Below are positions 37,350 to 50,242 of a stretch of 62,000 nt of DNA, piece after piece. A model generated the notes under the pieces. The model was given only the letters and a program-made list of their open reading frames with translations. It was not told where the DNA came from and did not search any database. The DNA is from Branchiostoma floridae (Eukaryota > Chordata > Leptocardii > Amphioxiformes > Branchiostomatidae). The DNA is taken from positions 24,921,875 through 24,983,874 of the forward strand of contig NC_049981.1 in the NCBI RefSeq assembly GCF_000003815.2, in the 5' to 3' direction. The stretch's first letter is position 1; each line of letters opens with the position of its first letter. The translations under genes and the position numbers were made by a program.

Positions 37350-37945
37350 TATCTCGTGAAAGGATGGTGCGAGCACGACGATTTTTGGTACGTATGTTGG
37401 GGGTGGTAGCCTGACACTCAGGTGTGATTTTGGGCCTCCTGGCGCTTGACCTTGACATTGAAGGTGGCATTTTTGGTGTTTTGGGGGCACTTTTGGCGCT
37501 GTGTGTCCGGAACGATACGCGCGATTGCGACGATTTTTGGTGCATGGGTGGGGGGTTGTTGCCTGTTGCCTAGGATTGACTTTGGGCCTTGTCGCGTTTG
37601 AACTTGACCCGGCAGGTCGAATTTTGTGTCCGGGAGGGGTGTTTCCGGAGTTATATCTTCTGAACGGCTGGTGCTGGCGCGATGATATTTGGCACATGTG
37701 TCGGCGGTGGCTGAATAATGCTCAATTTTGATTTTGGCGCCCTTGGTGCTTGAACTTGACATTTTAGGTTACCTTTTGTGCGGGCACGGGGCGTGCGCTG
37801 TATCTCCGGAACGCAAGGTGCCATTGTGTTGCCATTTGGTACGTGAGTTGTTTGTGGTGTCCTGGTGGTCAGGTTTGATTTTGGGCCTCCTAGTGCTTGA
37901 ACTTGATACTGTATAGGCTGACCCTGTTTTTGTGTGGTTGGGGCA
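37350..37945 (+). repeat. Four diverged ~150-bp sub-repeats inside the duplication unit
   Basis: Four units start near 37350, 37500, 37648 and 37800. Each runs: TATCTC-GGAACG-like start, a CGATTTTTGG or GATATTTGGCAC core followed by a GTGGT-type stretch, then GATTTTGGGCCTCCT-like, GCTTGAACTTGACAT-like and AGGT. They belong to the same motif family as 41.87-42.5 kb. Unit lengths are not multiples of three, so the long minus-strand open frames here are not repeats of a protein domain. Confidence 0.6.
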
Positions 37946-38372
37946 TCCTCCCAATATCTGCTTGGTTTTAAAAACAGATTATGGTTGGGTGTAGAACCAT
38001 CATCTGGCCTGGGCCACCTTCAATGTATCAGGTTACTTAGTGGCACTGACAGTTTGCCAGATGACGGGAGTGTACAAGATTATATATCTGTTGGTCAGGT
38101 ATAATTGGAGTTTGCTTATTACTCTTTGTGGTGTTTCTAGAGCTGTATAGTACTGAGTTTTAAGTTTCGGTACAAGTTCCTTTACCCTGTTGGCAATCAT
38201 GGTTGAACTTGAACTTAAACAGAAGAAGATGCAATTTTCTAATGTGGAGGAGAACTGTATAGAGTGTGGGCATAAGAGAAAGGTATGTGTATGATTACCC
38301 GCATGTATGCAGGTATGGCTTTGATGCTGGTGGTAACTTTTCGGTAGCCGGAGATGTAGGGCGCTGTATCTC

Positions 38373-38638
38373 NNNNNNNNNNNNNNNNNNNNNNNNNNNN
38401 NNNNNNNNNNNNNNNNNNNNNNNNNNNNNNNNNNNNNNNNNNNNNNNNNNNNNNNNNNNNNNNNNNNNNNNNNNNNNNNNNNNNNNNNNNNNNNNNNNNN
38501 NNNNNNNNNNNNNNNNNNNNNNNNNNNNNNNNNNNNNNNNNNNNNNNNNNNNNNNNNNNNNNNNNNNNNNNNNNNNNNNNNNNNNNNNNNNNNNNNNNNN
38601 NNNNNNNNNNNNNNNNNNNNNNNNNNNNNNNNNNNNNN
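38373..38638. other. Assembly gap (266 N)
   Basis: Sized gap inside the second copy of the tandem duplication. The corresponding bases of copy 1 are 37356-37621. Confidence 0.95.
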
Positions 38639-39311
38639 TTTTGTGTCCCGGGAGGGTGTTTCCGGAGTTATATCTTCTGAACGGCTGTGCTTGGCGCGAT
38701 GATATTTGGCACATGTGTCGGCGGTGGCTGAATAATGCTCAATTTTGATTTTGGCGCCCTTGGTGCTTGAACTTGACATTTTAGGTTACCTTTTGTGCGG
38801 GCACGGGGCGTGCGCTGTATCTCCGGAACGCAAGGTACCATTGTGTTGCTATTTGGTACGTGAGTTGTTTGTGGTGTCCTGGTGGTCAGGTTTGATTTTG
38901 GGCCTCCTAGTGCTTGAACTTGATACTGTATAGGTTGACCCTGTTTTAGTGTGGTTGGGGCATCCTCCCAATATCTGCTTGGTTTTAAAAACAGATTATG
39001 GTTGGGTGTAGAACCATCATCTGGCCTGGGCCACCTTCAATGTATCAGGTTACTTAGTGGCACTGACAGTTTGCCAGATGACGGGAGTGTGCCAGATTAT
39101 ATATCTGTTGGTCAGGTATAATTGGAGTTTGCTTATTACTCTTTGTGGTGTTTCTAGAGCTGTATAGTACTGAGTTTTAAGTTCCGGTACAAGTTCCTTT
39201 ACCCTGTTGGCAATCATGGTTGAACTTGAACTTAAACAGAAGAAGATGCAATTTTCTAATGTGGAGGAGAACTGTATAGAGTGTGGGCATAAGAGAAAGG
39301 TATGTGTATGA

Positions 39312-41860
39312 TTTGTCCTGTGTTTCTTTTTGTTTCTTTGGTAATGCCATTTCCATACTGTATACAGGTAATTTGTTGTTTTGGGCTAGTCATATTCGCT
39401 TGGTTTTTGGGCCTGCTTAATCTATGGTACAGGCAGGGTTAAGTGGTGGAGGCTTAGCTTTGTTCTGTTTTAAATTCAGTATCGTTTGTTGCATTTTGTC
39501 GCGGCAAATATATGATGAAATTCCCCTTCTAAGCAACTGCTCATTGGTTTGTGGGGATGTTTGCTGGGTGTTTGCTTTGACTACAACAGCTTCTGAACTT
39601 TTCAAAGCTTCCATTGCCAGCAGCTTGCCATCTATAAATGGGATTGACAAGGACATTTTTCATAGTAAATTATGCTGTTAAATTTGGCTTAGATACTACA
39701 GGAGATTTAGGTTTGGGTTGGATGGATTGAATGAAAATATCATACCACCCTGGGGACTAACTGTTGCTGCTGCATGGGGGCTACCACTATTCATGTTGTC
39801 TAATGTCTATGGAACTACAGATAAAAGTATCATTGGTCACATTATGCGAGTAACATTCCGATGTCAAGTGAATAACACCCCAGAAATAAATCTTTAATGA
39901 ATATCATTGGAAGAACACAAACCAAGGAGACTTAGCAGCTGCATTAGGTCAGTACATTGAAATAGGAAGATATTAGTATATCATGTGACAGAGTAACTAC
40001 ATGTGCATGGGCCATCTGAGACAAAAAAAGGTAGCGTCTCAACAACTTCAAAGTACTGTGGTTGGTTACATACTTAAGAAATCCAAAATAAGTAATGTTC
40101 ATCCCTGTCCAAACTTACAAATTCAGAAAATGGAATTTCAGAGTCAGACTTTTGCATGGTGCACAACCAACACAGTAAAAAGCTCATTTTTCCAACCACG
40201 TACCACAGACAAAAAGGCAAAAATACACAATAGGTCTACAGAAACCCAATACATTTCATGCAGGCCTGAGGTCTACGAACTCTTGTTTTTATAGTTTTGT
40301 GATCGCTCTGGTAAATTGCGTTGTCTTCTGATTATGTTAAGAAACAGACACAATTTTCCAAATCGGTTCTGGACGTCATTACGTACATGGGGATTTTGAA
40401 AAATGGTCTTTGATTTGTTTGTACAAACCTATGGCAAATAAGGAATAATTGCAATAAATGAATGCCATGACCCTTGTTGTGCAAACACACACACACACAC
40501 ACAGCACAATTATTACAAATATATATATACATGACTTAAGTGACACAAAACAGTAGTTTACAATTACATGTATACGGCCTCAGGCAAGCACAAAACTGTT
40601 ATCCACTTAGTGAATTCGACTTCTCAAAAATGTAAGAGCATATATATTCAAGGTCTGTCGAAACACATTATAAATACATGTATTGTATTCGACCACTGTG
40701 ACATATTTAGTAACACATTTTGCAGCTACCTCAACATCGGTGCGTCTTGCATGACAAAATCCCCTAGGGTGCAGCCCTATCTCATGTCTCCATCTCTATG
40801 TATCAACAATGTGCGTAGTTATCGCTGATCATTGCCACCATGATGACATTATCATTGTAAAAATCGCACGCTTGCAGATATAAGCACGATATATTTGCTT
40901 TTAAGTTGTTGTGCTTCTCATATAACCGAGGTATCTGTTAATCCATTCACAGTTTGCTGTTTTACGATATACAATTCCGCATATACGTTATACAACTGAC
41001 GTCACAATTATCATAAATGCTATAAAAAGATATTTGATCGTACATAGACAGTCCATGAATCTGATTTGCTGACCGCGTATAAAATTGTGCATATGAGACA
41101 TTTTATATGTCGTCTTTATTTGAAGCTAAACTTCTGATTGCATTGATTTGATGTATGTAACGTTAGTAGCAATGACGCACGACACAACTTTACGTGTGGT
41201 AATGTGGTGTTTTAAAGTTTCCTTCTGATGCTTCAACACCCTGCTGACGATTGTGATGGCTGTCATTTGATTGCTTCTCACATCGATATCATTCTTCAGA
41301 GGAGGTGCAACAACAACAGAGAGTACTCACGGCTGTCATCATTGTCATCAAACGTTTTAATTAAACACAAGTCTTCACTACCATTATTACGTGGGTTTCC
41401 CTTTTGAATTAGTTTAGGGATATCCAGTGACAGTTTCATTAAGAATGAGCTGACTCCAATATTAATAGCCTATGGGCTCTTCATTTTGAAAAACATACTT
41501 AGTCTATCAACGATCAACGAATATCACATGTTGCTATTTGCATAGAAAAAATGGGTTGGGAGATATCCAATCCAGAATATAGATGACGTTGTGTTGCATT
41601 TTAAACTCCGTTACTGTCAGCAAATTTATAGTGATGGTCTTAATCTCGACGATTAAAATGAAATGGTTTACTACTGCAGTAACAATTCATTACCAGGATA
41701 CGATTTGTAATAGCAAAATAATATCTTTGAAACAAGGAATTCCCCCTGGATATGACTAAAGATTATGCTACATTTGTCTAACCAACGTTTACATTTCCGA
41801 AGGCGTAGCTACTACATTGCACTCATTAGCTTCGCCAAGAAGCTTATGTTTTTGCCGACT
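39312..41860. other. Intergenic, unrecognised
   Basis: Open frames occur on both strands at 39417-39681, and a ~70-codon plus-strand frame lies at 39682-39897. None has a motif I can name. There is a short (AC)n at about 40485-40502 and one TGACGTCA at 40997. Confidence 0.4.
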
Positions 41861-42520
41861 TGGGTCTGTATGTAGGTCAACAGGATATAACTCGAGAAAT
41901 TGTGGATGGAACTTTTTTATTTTTTGCAGGTGTGTAGCGGTTGTTTAAAGGCATGCCTAGTTCGAAAATGGGTTACCTGGCGTTTTCCTATGGTACATTA
42001 GCGAGCTTAGTATTTTTTTTGGTGTTTTTTCGGGAGGCATAAGTCAAAATGTAGCTGGGCGATTTCCACGATATTTGGCAGGTCTGTAGCGGCTGTGGAA
42101 AGGATTGCCATGTGCGAGAATGGTTTAGCTACCTTTTACCTATGGTGCTGTAGCTGGCTTTGTATGTAAGTGCGTTTGTCTGTAAGCAAGATAACTCGAG
42201 ATGTTCTTGATGGATGTTAATGATATTTGGTTGATAGGTAGGGGACACAGAAAGGAAGGTCAAGTTCGATAATGGGCCTCCTGGCAAATTGTTTTGGTAC
42301 TGCAAGTGAGCATCAAAGTTTGCGCCTAAATTTTCCAGAAGTGCCAGGTTCGTGATTTTTTACTGGTGGATAGCTGTTGGTACTAGGAGTCAATGGTCTA
42401 ATTTTGGGCCCCCTAGCAGCTTGTTTGGAATTGCAGTGGGTGTTATATTTCGTAACTTTTTAGATGGATAACTCCTGAGGGGATTGATGGATATTTTTTG
42501 TTTTTGGTAGGTAGGTACTT
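41860..42520 (+). repeat. Array of the ~150-bp motif family (about four units)
   Basis: The array is preceded by TTCGCCAAGAAGCTTATGTT and GTCTGTATGTAGGTCAAC. Units contain GGATATAACTCGAGAA or AGATAACTCGAG or GGATAACTCC, then TTGATGGAT, a GATATTTGGNAGGTNNGTAG core, and later AAGTTCGATAATGGGCCTCC or CTAATTTTGGGCCCCCTAGC. Units are diverged and spaced about 150-170 bp. There is no coding potential. Confidence 0.6.
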
Positions 42521-43730
42521 TGGATGATTATCAACATAATGAGATGCAAATTATATAAATCACTCTGTATTTAATATAATTACTTAGGGAAACTTCTATA
42601 ACGGTTGAAAAATACTTGTGACGGAGTCACCTGAAAGGACTTGAATCGACCCATAGATGTCTAAAAATAGAGAAGAAGTAGGTCAAAGGAGCCAGTGGAA
42701 GCAGGGGATCCCTGATAAACAGACGTTGTCTTGGAAGCATGAAATTCTGATTGACCAGGGATGTTACTAGGTCATCCGTGTACTATTCCGCCAGGATGGA
42801 GTCTGGTAGAGACTACTGGCTGAAAAATGCCTATAAATGGTCATGGTTCATGTTAGCAAAATACAAAGCCTGACCGTGTCCAACACGTATCTATAAAATT
42901 AAGCAATTAAATAGCTTGCTGAATTGATGTCAATACGACGGCACACAGCAAAGGATTCATAGCAGTTGAAATATAACATATCTATATACAAGTGTTGCTT
43001 ATATCTATATACAGATCAACAATAAAAGCAACACTATATCATGGGAACGGTAAAAATGTAGTAGAGGGAACTTGACGAATATCACTTGATATAAAGATGT
43101 AGAGCTAATATCTACGAGACACTTCAGGTGTATTTTCTTATGATGGACTGCAATGAAACTTGGTGTTCCATGTGCCAGTAACACTACATGGGTCTAAACA
43201 AACGAATAAGTACTATGTAAAGTCAGTAATATAACATAATTGAACAATGACGGCTTGTAACACATAGTACTTACATCTGTGAACTAGGTTAAAACAACAA
43301 GTGACCAAGTGCTGGGACAAGACAAACCCAACATGTTGAAGAACAGCACTTAGGTCAAAAGGGTCACCGTCAATTATCCACGCATTCCTCAACTCTTAAC
43401 AGAGATGTCATGTTGTAAGGGAAAGGTCGGCTAGAAAGAACTGACATCATTGCGAGAAATACAAATCGCCAAAGGTGACAGGCGGCTGTCATCGGACAGT
43501 CGCAGAAATCATAACCTTGGACTCTGTAAAATACCTCTGACTTAACTCGCGACTGCAAAACTTTACTTTCTATTTTCATGAGATTGAAACAAACGTTCAC
43601 CAAGGCGGGGGTCGTAGCAATCCTTACATATGGCCCTTAGATGACCCTTGGTGAGTTAAAAAGTTCCGTAAATTGGAAGGAACAACTGTTACAGTGGCCG
43701 GGGTTTGGTGAGTGACGAATGCAAATATCG
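42521..43730. other. Intergenic, with a perfect 10-bp hairpin
   Basis: AGTGTTGCTT at 42991-43000 pairs with AAGCAACACT at 43026-43035. Otherwise non-coding. Confidence 0.45.
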
Positions 43731-43895
43731 GCGTGACTTCCTGTGGTTTCCAGGTTTCCAAGACCTACCCACATACCAAATATCACTTCAATCCATTCAG
43801 CCGGTCTTCAATTTGCTGGTTTCTACATACATACATACATACATACATACATACATACATACAAACGCTACCCAAAACATAACCAGCTCTCCGAA
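43731..43895 (-). repeat. Inverted copy of the ~150-bp motif family with an (ATAC)n run
   Basis: On the minus strand a (TATG)n run is followed by ACCGGCTGAATGGATTGAAG, TGATATTTGGTATGTGGGTA and GGTCTTGG. This is the same order as at 11.58 kb: tetranucleotide repeat, then GGATTG, then the TATTTGG-GGTAGG core. Confidence 0.55.
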
Positions 43896-46800
43896 AGTAA
43901 TTATGACAACACAAAATAGAACAGTAACCTCATACCTGTACAAATTGTTCTGATTATGCAAAGACATTCATTCACATCGCCAAAACATTTGCTGCATTAT
44001 GTACACCGACAGAATAGACTAATCTACTCACAATGTTCATAATCCAACCAACCACTACATGATGTGACTAGATAACATATGGACTTATACACATTAATCA
44101 TTCAAAAAGAACTATCTTCCATAGAAATTGTTTATTTGGCGAAGATATGTGTTCGAGGAACTCTAGTTTTAAAAGCTCTTAAAGTCGTCTTCTCGAGTTA
44201 TTCGTATCCACCTGGATTGTTTCGTATCCTTTTAAATACATTTCCATGCAGCTTTGTCACTTTCTTTCGCTTCCGCTTCCTGAAAGTCCTAATGGCCTGA
44301 TGCCACTTTCTCTTAAAAGTTATTGATTGAGCAAAATTACAAATAATTGGTTCTAACACAGGGATTTCAGATCATTTTCTCAACAGTTGTTTAGTCGTCG
44401 CCGACGTGGCCTTGATATTTAGGAAGATGTAAAGGCAATTTAGGTTTGATTTATTTCTTGTCTGACACCAGCTCATAGGTCAAAGCAAACCTTGTTTGAT
44501 TTGTGGTTCCCTATGGAAAAACAACGGCCAAAGGTTCAGCTCTTGAAGTTAATGTGCTTGAAACGATCGATGCTCCACACAAAAAAGGATTGCCCTTTAA
44601 AACGTACATTGTAAACATCATTTTTTACGAGATAACAAACTTCTCTTCACAGAACCAAGCGTTTTATTCAAGACTGACGATTCGTTGTCCGCCTGTCACC
44701 GTCCTTGGGGTAACACTGACAGATTTATTACGCGCTGCAGCTAGGTATCACTGCTAGCAGATGCGGTCCAAAACGTTACGTATTTACACATTTTTTAATG
44801 CGGTCCCAGACGTTAGATATTGGCATATATAAAAATATTTACAACGCGGGTCCCAAATGTAAAGTAGTTATACTGCACATCTATTTTGTGTCAATAAAAC
44901 ATCTGGTTGTGTATAAAATTTGTTATCCAGTGACTTTTTGTTACAGTTTTACCCTCTTTGTACTGATTCATGTACTCAACAATATACATAACGTCGTTAT
45001 GTACTCGTACAATATACATAACGTCGAAATCAGCTACGGCAGGGACCAGACGATTAATGACCTTGGTTTTAGTTCTTCACTCTAAGAAAGAAAACTAAGG
45101 TTATTAAAACAGAGATGATACATTTCGCTAGAAAAATTATCATCAAGAATACATCCTCTTGGGTTGAAGCTATTGATGTATGCCTCTGATATGGAAACTC
45201 AAAATTGCGATAGTGATTAGTGTTCAATCCAGATATAGTGAAAGACGTATTCGTCTAAGTACTTCCGGAGACGTCTACATTAATACTGTTTATACGTCGA
45301 TTCTTTGACGTTCAAACTATATATCCTTGAAGCGACGCAAGTTTGCAATTGCCTAACTGGTAACTCTGCTAAACAAGAAGAAGTATATAGATGCCTTTAT
45401 CAACTAGAGGCGGGTGGTCATAGTTATCGGTAAATTGCAATCTCTTACCAGATCATAAAAGCATCCTTGAAGTGGATAAGGATTGCCTCGCCAATACCTC
45501 CACAATTTCTGTATTATGCTGTATTATATTTTTTCTCCAAATGGAAGAACGGCTTTGTGTACGGGTGTTTATTTCCACCATTGTCACTGCAACTCAAAAC
45601 GCTTACATCACGTATCCATCAAATAGATAAAAACAGAACATCGGCGGCTGCAGATCACGACTGCCCGACTAGTAACTCTACTTGGCTTTGCAAATACTTC
45701 TCAGTGTTCACAAGCTCATATTGTTTGATGCATGCTTATGCCTTCTGTTGAGCCAATCTTCGGTGCCGTTAGGGTTTTTCGTATCTTATCTTTGTTGGTT
45801 GATGAGAGAATGTAACGTTACATGGCGAGCGGGGATGCGAAAAGATGCAGATTGTAGCTGCCGCAAAACATGGGCTCATGCTCTGCAGGGAAACCATAAT
45901 GGCCTTCTCTCACCTTTCACAGACAAACTCAGCGTTGTCTATTTTTCTCTGAAATAAGGGCTGGAGTTTAAAAAAAAGGATTTCATTTTGGGACCCATAA
46001 TCAAAAGGTTCCACAGATTATTCCTCAAGAATTCTCTTCGACAGATCGGTGTTGTGTTACTTATTTTAGCAGCTTGGATTTCTTTAAATCACCAATAGCT
46101 AGGACAATATTCTTAACAGAAAGAGACGTGAAAGACTTTTGCTACTTCCACACGCAAGGCTAGGAGTACCTAGAAGTAGGACGGAATCATCAACAACAAT
46201 GGGACAACTATTGCTAAAACATGCTATTTTCAACGAGTAATCGATAAAAGCAATAACGATTGTGATGTTCTTTTTCTGTATCTACAATCAAAGACAGGAT
46301 GTTTCACTCGCCCTGCAGAACCATTAGGCAAATGATTATTTCACTTAAGGCCGGTTGTTATTCCAGGTAGTGGACATAGAAAGCACTAAAACGTTTATGG
46401 AGGTCAAAAGGGTTTGCGACCATTACCAGTCCACGTTACTTGGCTTGTGCGAAACTAACCGATGTAGGATTAATCTTAGCGTGCGAGGTTATTAGTATGC
46501 TCGTGCGCGTGTGCATAAGAAGAAAGCAGAGAGACTATTATTTATGCCGTAGAATCCATTTTAAATATGTTTAAAAAGCCAAATGATAACATAATTCAGC
46601 AGAGGAAACTATCCACGTTCACATCATGGATAACATGGCAAACAGAATGGCTTGATTCATCTTTCGGCATAATTGTACTGATATATATGAAAAAAAAATT
46701 ACTTGCATCCAAACATTTTGAGTGGGCAACTAGAGAAACCTAAGAAACGCAATATTAACGTCACTCAAGAAACTCGATAGATTTGTAAGCCTGGTTTAAG

Positions 46801-47204
46801 TCCCTGATAGTCCAATGTCTCTTCCTATCATTGTCTATAACGTTATGTATGGTCGACCAACACTGCGCCTTCCTTATGGTAACCAATCCATCAGTCTCCC
46901 TGCAGGTTCGTTACCACGAACCACATGCCCTGCCAGGGCGAGCGGGCGCTGTCACACCACAGATTACATGGCCGTACAGTTGCTTGTTGTAACACTATAC
47001 ACCTTTCTTAACATGTTCGTGCAAGTACTATTCAATTCTTTGCTCTGGGCTGCTGTCATAGCCCATGACTCACAACAGTAGAATAGACTCAGTACAGGCT
47101 TTAAACACTTTGGTTTTGGTGTGATCCCTGATAGGTGCTTTCCATGTCTTTTGTAGAGATTAGAGAGAACTCCATGGCAAACTTGAGCAATCCTAATTTC
47201 CATA
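43896..47204. other. Intergenic, nothing definite
   Basis: Non-coding. A 29-bp direct repeat (ATGTACTC-ACAATATACATAACGTCG) occurs twice at 44970-45027. Confidence 0.45.
44970..45027 (+). repeat. 29-bp direct repeat, two copies
   Basis: ATGTACTCAACAATATACAT and ATGTACTCGTACAATATACA start two adjacent copies, each ending in AACGTCG. Only a few bases differ. Confidence 0.8.
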
Positions 47205-47885
47205 TCTTTCTCATCATGACGTCATCAATGTGGTTATATTGGATGGAACCATGAGAAAATGGTATTCCCAGAAAACTTCAAGGTATGTAGCAAAAATGTA
47301 ACAAGTGTACGGGTACATAGAATAATGATGTCCGCTACGGCTTCTGCTGTCAATCGCAACATCAATGACAAAATGACGGCATATAATGACGTCATACATG
47401 TTTGATATACCAGTTGGGTCCGCCATTTTGCGCCCGCTAACTTGAAAATACATTTTTCAACGAACAATCGCAAAAAAAAAGACATCGTAGACTAAAAACG
47501 TTGATTTAAACGGTTTTTAATGAAAAAAACAAAGTACTTGGTAGTTACACATATAAAGGGATGATAAGCTAGTTATACTTAATCTGATTTTGTCCGATGC
47601 CATCATCAAATTATCATAATTCATGTATATCTTATCAAGAAAACAAGGCTTATTTACATAAGATTGTATACTATACATGTAATAAAATAGCCGTAATGTA
47701 GCAAGAAAACCAGAAAAGTACATGTTTAGAACCAAAATTAACGATTTTCGTCAAAACAAGCTGTTGTCATGACAACACGAAAAATGGAGAACTTTCCAAG
47801 CTTTATGAAATTGTTGCCAACTACATTTTGAGAAAAGTTTTTTTTAATTTTGGTGGCTCTAGCTCTTGTTTTTGGAAACAGTCAA
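47205..47885 (-). repeat. Repeat family C copy 2, minus orientation
   Basis: The reverse complement aligns with 21660-22190 throughout. Shared blocks include GACGTCATTGATGTTGC, ACCTTGAAG-TTTCTGG, TCGTGTTG, AACTTTTTC-like tracts and AATTTGATGA. The terminal CCTATTCAGAC repeats of copy 1 are not visible, so this copy is decayed or end-truncated. It holds two of the window's TGACGTCA sites. Confidence 0.7.
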
Positions 47886-49968
47886 AAATGAAAGTACGCG
47901 TGGATGTCATCCATATGATCAAGTCGATGTGCCCTCATTAGAACGACTAATTCAAATCTGAAACCCATATTTACCAACAGATGGATTCAAATTGATTTTG
48001 TAATATCAGGAAATTAACAATTATCGGTTAATGTCCCTGAGATACCTCTTGCTTCCCACCATATGTTTCCTTTTCCAGGCAGATATATTTTGCAGCATAC
48101 CTAAAACTAGGAACATGCGGTTCAATATTCCCCTGACGTTACAGATGATTATTTGCTCTATTGTACAAATGTAGCCTGATATTTGTAACGACGATTTCAC
48201 CTATTAGGCAAATTGGTCTCCACGGGCAATATAGTGATGCTACAGCTATGCATTGTGTTTCGCCAAACGTTTCTAATAATACCAGCACTTCCGACTTCCA
48301 ATTATAACATGAAGTGACATTGCCAATAAAATATCCGTGCCTTCCGGACAGGTAACTTTTGTCCTGTTAGACAGACGTCGTATAACTTGAGCTGAGAAGG
48401 TAGCATTTTCCGTAACAAAAGAACTGAATCTATGTCTTCTTCTTTAAACCCTCGAACCACCCCTATATCAATGATATATAATGTTTTTACGTTACATGTA
48501 TTGATTCCTCAAGAATGTTTGCGATCGTGCGACGATCGTAGGACACATGTGACTGAGACCCTAAAGCTGCTGCAACATTTAATGCAATCCTTTCCGAGCT
48601 GTTTTGAGTCGTGTGTCTAGAACATACCACCGTTCCAGGTCTCGACTATCTAAATGATGCGTATGGTATTCAGAATAGTGCATCATAGCGTCACGCTGTC
48701 ACATATGATACACTGTTAAGTGCGAGGATGTCCACCATTTTGCATTTGCGTCACGATTAACGCATTTGTTGCCTTTCGGTGCAAAGCAGGTTGTGACAAA
48801 GATTGAACCTCTTGCATCTCCTTTGCAGATCAGCGATGCCGCAATTTATACCCGTGTCTGTACCCTGTCCAGAGGCTATAGCTAGCTTTCTATTTTGAGC
48901 TCGGCTTCCTGTACATCCTTATTATCTTTACGCTGTACTGTTGGATTGCTCTCGACGATGGTTTCTTGCTGCATAAATCCACAGACCATGCAGAACTTTA
49001 GTTCATTACAACCGGGGGTTTGTAATCTAGCTTATTGGTCATGTGAGGCTGATGCAAATTGTGCAAAATTAATGAAAATGTTGGTGAAGCGGTATATGGA
49101 AAATTCCATATTTACTTTAGTTCATCTGGTGAATATTACGAGTTATGTGAAGCATTTATCAGGAAAAAAAACAACGAATGCGACAACGTTTCGATGATAA
49201 CGTGAACATGCAAACTCGTGACCACATATGAATGTTGGTATCATATAAATGGCAGTTAGAGCCTCATTCGATCATCCACTAGACGGCGATCGCGCTGCGT
49301 GGATTTGTGTTTTATACTTGTAAAAATATGAAAGGATGGCCGAAGAGAAAACAAACACACACAAAAATTGAAAAAGATTTTTCATCATCAATCAAATTCG
49401 TCAAGCGATCTGTTTTCTAATCTAGGCATGGCTTTATATACTTGGCTTTGATGTTTTGGCTACTTAAGGAGGTAAATTGAATTATCCCTAAAACTTTATT
49501 TGTTATTGAAAGGTAGGTCATTATTCAGTCTCCATTGTCATGGATTGAACCTGCCAAGAACCACTCACTTCTTTCTACTTCATTTTTGCAGCTCTTCCTG
49601 TTCGACAAGATAAGATTGAAGTTTGGAACGCATTACAGGATGACCGTCTGCAAAATGTCATTTCCAAAGAGCACTTAAGTTGTGCCTGGCACAGTGCAGA
49701 TGTGAGGGGATTTGAAAATAAGTTTTTCTAATACGTTTATCTTTCTTCCGCAGATCCTTTTGGAGTCAATGGCGTCTAGCTGTCTGTTGGAGCAAAGCAT
49801 CAAACGGAGCTGAAAAGCCACAACAGCGAAGACTGTAACATAGATACCGTTTTGGCGAAAACATATACCCTAATATTAATAAGTAGCGCCAGGGGTTCCA
49901 CAAGGAACCATTCTAGGACCAATCGCCTTCCACTTATACTAAGAAAAACACTCAGTTGAAACGTCAAC
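47886..49968. other. Upstream region of the NPFF-type receptor
   Basis: Non-coding. A pyrimidine-rich acceptor-like CTTTCTTCCGCAG at 49741-49753 could begin a 5' UTR exon running into the start codon; a short upstream ATG frame at about 49770 closes after 14 codons. I cannot place the promoter. Confidence 0.35.
48517..48560. mobile_element. Solo right terminus of the family A MITE
   Basis: GCGATCGTGCGACGATCGTA, then GGACACATGTGACTGAGACC and CTA, align with the right end of the element at 8037-8077. No matching left end is visible upstream, so the copy is truncated. Confidence 0.6.
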
Positions 49969-50242
49969 ATGCAGACGGCGAATGAGTCATTCAATGTGAC
50001 TATGTTTGACTTTAGTAATCCTATCTTGAAGCAAACTGTGCCTATTATTTCGGTGTTCGTGCTATCCTACTTCGTCGTGTTCGCCATGTGTGTAGTCGGA
50101 AACGTGCTTGTCTGCTTCGTGGTGCTGAAGATTCCACGCATGCGTAACGTGACCAACTTCTTCATCTTGAACTTGTCCGTCAGTGACCTGTTGGTCTCTG
50201 TCTTCTGTATGCCCTTCACCTTGGTGGACAACATCATTAAAG
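49969..50242 (+). CDS. NPFFR: NPFF receptor exon 1: N-terminus, TM1, TM2
   Basis: The ATG at 49969 is the only Met upstream of TM1 in this frame and gives a normal-length N-terminus of about 22 residues with two sequons. The donor is AAAG|GTAAGG, phase 1. Reading past it adds about 28 intronic codons. Confidence 0.9.

Larger units (their letters stand above)
37278..39311 (+). repeat. 1,017-bp tandem duplication (two copies, the second interrupted by a gap)
   Basis: GCATGTATGCAGGTATGG occurs at 37284 and 38301, and TTTTGTGTCC at 37622 and 38639, so the offset is 1,017 bp on both sides of the N run. The copies run on to AAGAGAAAGGTATGTGTATG and then diverge near 38295 and 39311. I count about ten differences over ~675 readable bp, so the copies are young, or they are two haplotypes joined head to tail in the assembly. 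Confidence 0.9.
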
